The translations under genes were made by a program, and so were the position numbers. Below are positions 5,544 through 5,759 of a DNA stretch of 5,759 bases, piece by piece. Each line of letters begins with the position of its first letter. Position 1 is the stretch's first letter. Below the pieces are notes generated by a model that was not told where the DNA came from, did not search any database, and worked only from the letters and a program-made list of their open reading frames with translations. This DNA is from Burkholderiales bacterium (GTDB taxonomy: Bacteria; Pseudomonadota; Gammaproteobacteria; Burkholderiales; Ga0077523), in assembly GCA_025459035.1 (NCBI GenBank), contig JALORJ010000191.1:1-5759 (forward strand). Reading direction: 5' to 3'.

Positions 5544-5759
5544 TCAGCGCGGTGGGCCGGACGGTGTCGGGTCCGCCCCGGGCGGGTCGCGGCGGGCGGG
5601 CGCCGTCGCCGTGACGGTCGGCAGTCGCGCCTCGCGCGCGACGCGGTCGAGAATCTCGCGCGCCTTAAGGCCACGAACGTGCCGCTCGCCACGGGCGCGC
5701 CGCAGCTTCGCGAACGGCTTGCGCCACGCCCGGCCGACGACGACGTAGCGCGCCCAGCC
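5544..5759 (-). CDS. C-terminal fragment of an unidentified protein, cut by the right window edge
   Basis: The minus-strand frame entering at 5759 stays open for 71 codons to TGA at 5546-5544, with strong G/C at third positions. The fragment is rich in Arg, Ala and Val: WARYVVVGRAWRKPF near its beginning, a predicted amphipathic helix around LKAREILDRVAREA (31-44), then a Pro/Ala-rich tail from about residue 50 that looks disordered. No family is recognised and no catalytic motif lies in the visible part. It reads in the same direction as the metallo-hydrolase gene, 161 bp upstream of it, so read-through is possible. Coding is likely from composition and the natural-looking C-terminus; function unknown. 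Confidence 0.5.
   Translation of the reverse strand, partial: GWARYVVVGRAWRKPFAKLRRARGERHVRGLKAREILDRVAREARLPTVTATAPARRDPPGADPTPSGPPR

Noticed and set aside
4561..5748. Plus-strand open frame of 395 codons opposite the metallo-hydrolase gene
   Set aside because: Antisense shadow with no recognisable motif; the minus-strand frame has intact metal-binding motifs and a ribosome site.

Overview
The window is very GC-rich (roughly 70 % by eye), with strong G/C preference at third codon positions and bacterial-type genes packed closely together. It carries part of a phenylacetate (phenylacetyl-CoA, paa) catabolic locus plus two genes that do not clearly belong to it. The gene content, the stand-alone PaaN aldehyde dehydrogenase in place of the fused PaaZ of E. 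coli, and the TetR-type palindrome in the divergent promoter fit a proteobacterium, most likely a betaproteobacterium (Burkholderiales or Rhodocyclales). That placement is inference.

Left part, minus strand (1-2032): paaG (ring-1,2-epoxyphenylacetyl-CoA isomerase) is followed downstream by paaH (3-hydroxyadipyl-CoA-type dehydrogenase), whose C-terminal part runs off the left edge. They are separated by a 136-bp spacer holding a strong G/C hairpin, a doubtful 40-codon ORF, and a pair of near-identical 13/14-bp stop-to-start motifs at its two ends.

Middle (2033-2153): a compact divergent control region. A 20-bp imperfect palindrome at 2049-2068 overlaps candidate promoters pointing both ways, so one regulator, plausibly a PaaR-like TetR repressor, could switch both arms. 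The rightward arm (2154-4473) is paaN, a PaaN-family aldehyde dehydrogenase without a hydratase domain, followed after 22 bp by paaY, a left-handed beta-helix thioesterase.

Right part, minus strand (4501-5759): a metallo-beta-lactamase-fold protein resembling persulfide dioxygenases converges on paaY, with a small G/C hairpin in the 27-bp gap. Upstream of it, the C-terminal end of an unidentified gene enters from the right edge.

How the genes work together: epoxidised phenylacetyl-CoA is isomerised by PaaG to oxepin-CoA. After hydrolytic ring opening, PaaN would oxidise the semialdehyde, and PaaH would oxidise the beta-hydroxyacyl-CoA during the later beta-oxidation-like steps. PaaY would remove toxic or dead-end CoA thioesters. 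The epoxidase (paaABCDE), ligase (paaK), thiolase (paaJ), paaF and a separate oxepin-CoA hydratase are not in the window. I see no mobile element, CRISPR array, tRNA or rRNA, and nothing that amounts to a clearly new system. The points most worth checking are regulatory and structural: the shared operator and the odd paaG-paaH spacer.
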